From contig NZ_JAJQJS010000002.1 in the NCBI RefSeq assembly GCF_022828325.1, forward strand, positions 62,001 through 126,000: 64,000 bases of DNA, given 5' to 3'. Positions 62,498 to 64,000 of the stretch are shown here, piece after piece (the stretch's first letter is position 1; every line of letters begins with the position of its first letter). The stretch is from Candidatus Nanosynbacter sp. TM7-076 (GTDB taxonomy: Bacteria; Patescibacteriota; Saccharimonadia; Saccharimonadales; Saccharimonadaceae). Both the position numbers and the translations under genes were made by a program. The notes under the pieces are model-generated. The model saw nothing but the letters and a program-made list of their open reading frames with translations. It made no database searches and had not been told where the DNA came from.

Positions 62498-63745
62498 TTA
62501 CGGTCGTTTTCTTAGCGCTAATCCGCCAGCTACAACGGCGATAACAGCTAACCCACTAACTAGCCAAATAGAGTTTCCTGTTTCGGCAAGAGTGCTTGAA
62601 GATTTTTCTGGTTTCTTATTGGAAGTGGATGACGATGCCGCAGTAGTTGAAGCGCCTGAGGATGAAGAGCCTGTGGATGAGGCGGCAGCTCCGCTCGTAC
62701 CTGAGCCGGTACCGCCAGGAGTTACGGGTGGAGGTGTCAATAGAGTTGCTAGGCGAGTAGTAGCATCAGGAAGATCACCCGATAGTGTAAATATCCTGGA
62801 ACCATCAGCCGACATGTCGGCAATACCCATAAAACCCTCATCTCCCCATTTCTGCCAAGTTTTACCTCCATCCGAAGATACCATCATTGGAGATTTTGAA
62901 TCGCTAGGGCTAGCAGGAATAAACGTAACAAACATTCTTTTTCCGTCATTGCTAATACCCTTTGCGTAAATGTTATTATTAGAGGATCGAGGTGGTACTT
63001 CAGGTGTAGGATTCCAATTAACGCCTCCATCTAAAGAGACATTTTCACCGTCAAAAGCGCTTTGTCCATCATAACTAAAGACAGCCCGTCTACTTCGATC
63101 GGTATTAATAGTTGACCAAGTCAAACCATAGTCGCTAGATCTCCTTATTGAATTATCGTTATTTATACGTATCATCTTCCCATCGTTCAATACATAATCT
63201 GGACATTCACTACCCTTTTGAAGCCAAGTAGCTCCATTGTCCATTGAGACGTACAACACTTTAACTTGTAGATACCGACCGCATGCAGTCAAAATTGAGC
63301 CATCTGGACTTATCCTAGGAAGTGTATTTACAATACCCGCAAAAGACGGCGTCTTAGTCCAAGAAGATCCACTATTAGTTGATAAATATAGAAAATCCTG
63401 ATTAAACCACGAAACCACAAGCTTAGTACCGCTTCTATCCATAGCCATTGCGGACGCACTTACGGGAGATGAATACACGCTCCAAGTAGCGCCATTATCC
63501 ACAGAAGTTAGCAATTTTTCGCCGCCAGCAACATGTTGATTCACAAAAAGCCTTAGTCCATCAGGGCTAATTCGCGGACTATGTACATTACCTCCAGGTA
63601 TTCCGACTATATCCTTCCACGTATACTTAGGAGACTCCTCTGCCCTAACCAAAGGCGACAGGATCGCCGACACTGATAGCGCAAATGCAAATATTAAAAA
63701 TAACATCCCCCTATGCATTATGTATTTTTTACTCTTAGTTAACAT
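62498..63745 (-). CDS. Sortase-anchored Asp-box beta-propeller surface protein
   Basis: A 415-aa protein. It has an N-terminal signal (about 12-35, ending VRAEES), then six Asp-box repeats of the S-x-D-x-G-x-T-W type (SVDNGATWS, STNSGSSWT, SMDNGATWL, SSDYGLTWS, SLDGGVNWN, SSDGGKTWQ) that form a sialidase-like propeller without visible catalytic Arg/Tyr. A Ser/Thr/Ala-rich stalk follows, and then LAETGNS, a membrane helix and LRKRP. LAxTG is the motif of class E sortases, so it is probably fixed to the cell surface. GGAGGGG precedes the ATG. It may mediate host contact. Confidence 0.85.
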   Translation of the reverse strand: MLTKSKKYIMHRGMLFLIFAFALSVSAILSPLVRAEESPKYTWKDIVGIPGGNVHSPRISPDGLRLFVNQHVAGGEKLLTSVDNGATWSVYSSPVSASAMAMDRSGTKLVVSWFNQDFLYLSTNSGSSWTKTPSFAGIVNTLPRISPDGSILTACGRYLQVKVLYVSMDNGATWLQKGSECPDYVLNDGKMIRINNDNSIRRSSDYGLTWSTINTDRSRRAVFSYDGQSAFDGENVSLDGGVNWNPTPEVPPRSSNNNIYAKGISNDGKRMFVTFIPASPSDSKSPMMVSSDGGKTWQKWGDEGFMGIADMSADGSRIFTLSGDLPDATTRLATLLTPPPVTPGGTGSGTSGAAASSTGSSSSGASTTAASSSTSNKKPEKSSSTLAETGNSIWLVSGLAVIAVVAGGLALRKRP

Positions 63746-63855
63746 TACCCCTCCAATTTGCTTTTTTCACTGCACAAAGCTATTACCAGCATTTTAGCAT
63801 AACCATATACCAAAAGTCAACGAAGTATAGAGGCTGGCGAGACTGACAATAACAT

Positions 63856-64000
63856 CTACAGCCGTTTTCTCAACACCAACACACCAGCTGCGACAGCTAT
63901 AACAGCTACCCCGCCAACTACCCAAACAGAAACTCCTGTTTCAGCAAGGTTTGATGATTTTCCTGGTTTTTTACTGGAAGCGGATGATGATGTAGTGACT
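63856..64000 (-). CDS. C-terminal end of a second LAETG surface protein (runs off window)
   Basis: The last 48 codons read TTSSSASSKKPGKSSNLAET followed by G, a hydrophobic helix (VWVVGGVAVIAVAAGVLVLR) and KRL-stop. This closely matches the end of the 62498-63745 protein, so the two are tandem paralogues with the same sorting signal. The rest lies outside the window. Confidence 0.85.
   Translation of the reverse strand, partial: VTTSSSASSKKPGKSSNLAETGVSVWVVGGVAVIAVAAGVLVLRKRL

Overview
The window looks like a chromosomal segment of a Candidate Phyla Radiation bacterium, most likely Candidatus Saccharibacteria (TM7). This is inferred from recognisable gene content; no database search was possible. 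The signs are compact genes with 1-4 base overlaps, housekeeping proteins in reduced forms (a Rel enzyme ending after its TGS domain, a DNA ligase and a ribosomal protein bL32 without zinc cysteines), a transketolase split in two, many small membrane proteins of unknown function, and TGA used as an ordinary stop. Most genes lie on the minus strand. Many begin 6-7 bases after a TATAAT-like box, which implies leaderless mRNA.

Layout. 1-7.4 kb: end of galU, gatC-gatA-X-gatB where X is a membrane-anchored HEPN-like protein, a membrane protein, uvrB. 7.5-17.2 kb: LOG protein, sugar kinase, aldolase, split transketolase, rpe, rpiB, gapdh and rel, forming a core of lower glycolysis and the non-oxidative pentose phosphate pathway. 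17.2-29.4 kb: ppa, trxB, FKBP, pheT, an accessory stretch (91-aa orphan, M16-like protein, ASCH, CYTH, hydrolase, HIT, RclA-like reductase, DUF998), then pheS. 29.5-42.8 kb: aquaporin, rmuC, PAP2, tRNA-Gln, trmD, the rpmF-nusB-nudix-rnc-KH operon, leuS, MurF-like ligase. 42.8-52.8 kb: candidate structured RNA, ligA, htpX-lemA, three tRNAs, peptide-binding protein, secG, uvrC. 52.8-64 kb: DUF488, HD hydrolase, an AT-rich foreign patch, the fur-trxA-cupin operon under a palindromic operator, ABC exporter, DedA, uvrA, and two surface proteins with an LAETG sorting motif.

The most unusual signal is a set of three short, GC-rich, single-gene units on the plus strand (about 10.6-11.0, 14.0-14.6 and 34.06-34.68 kb). 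Each sits in the upstream region of a minus-strand housekeeping gene (fba, rpiB, trmD). Each has a TTGAC-17-bp promoter with a palindrome over the -10 box, a hairpin-rich leader and its own strong terminator. Units 2 and 3 share a 24-bp promoter block. Units 1 and 3 share a compound terminator. The encoded proteins (a two-helix membrane protein with a His/Asp/Cys tail, a lipoprotein, and a soluble protein with a possible helix-turn-helix) are unrelated to each other, so the control elements rather than the genes define the family. They resemble phage morons or mobile gene cassettes.

Two accessory insertions (the 91-aa orphan and the RclA-like reductase) are flanked by imperfect 40-44 bp direct repeats copied from the 5' end of the neighbouring gene, which records how genes were gained here.
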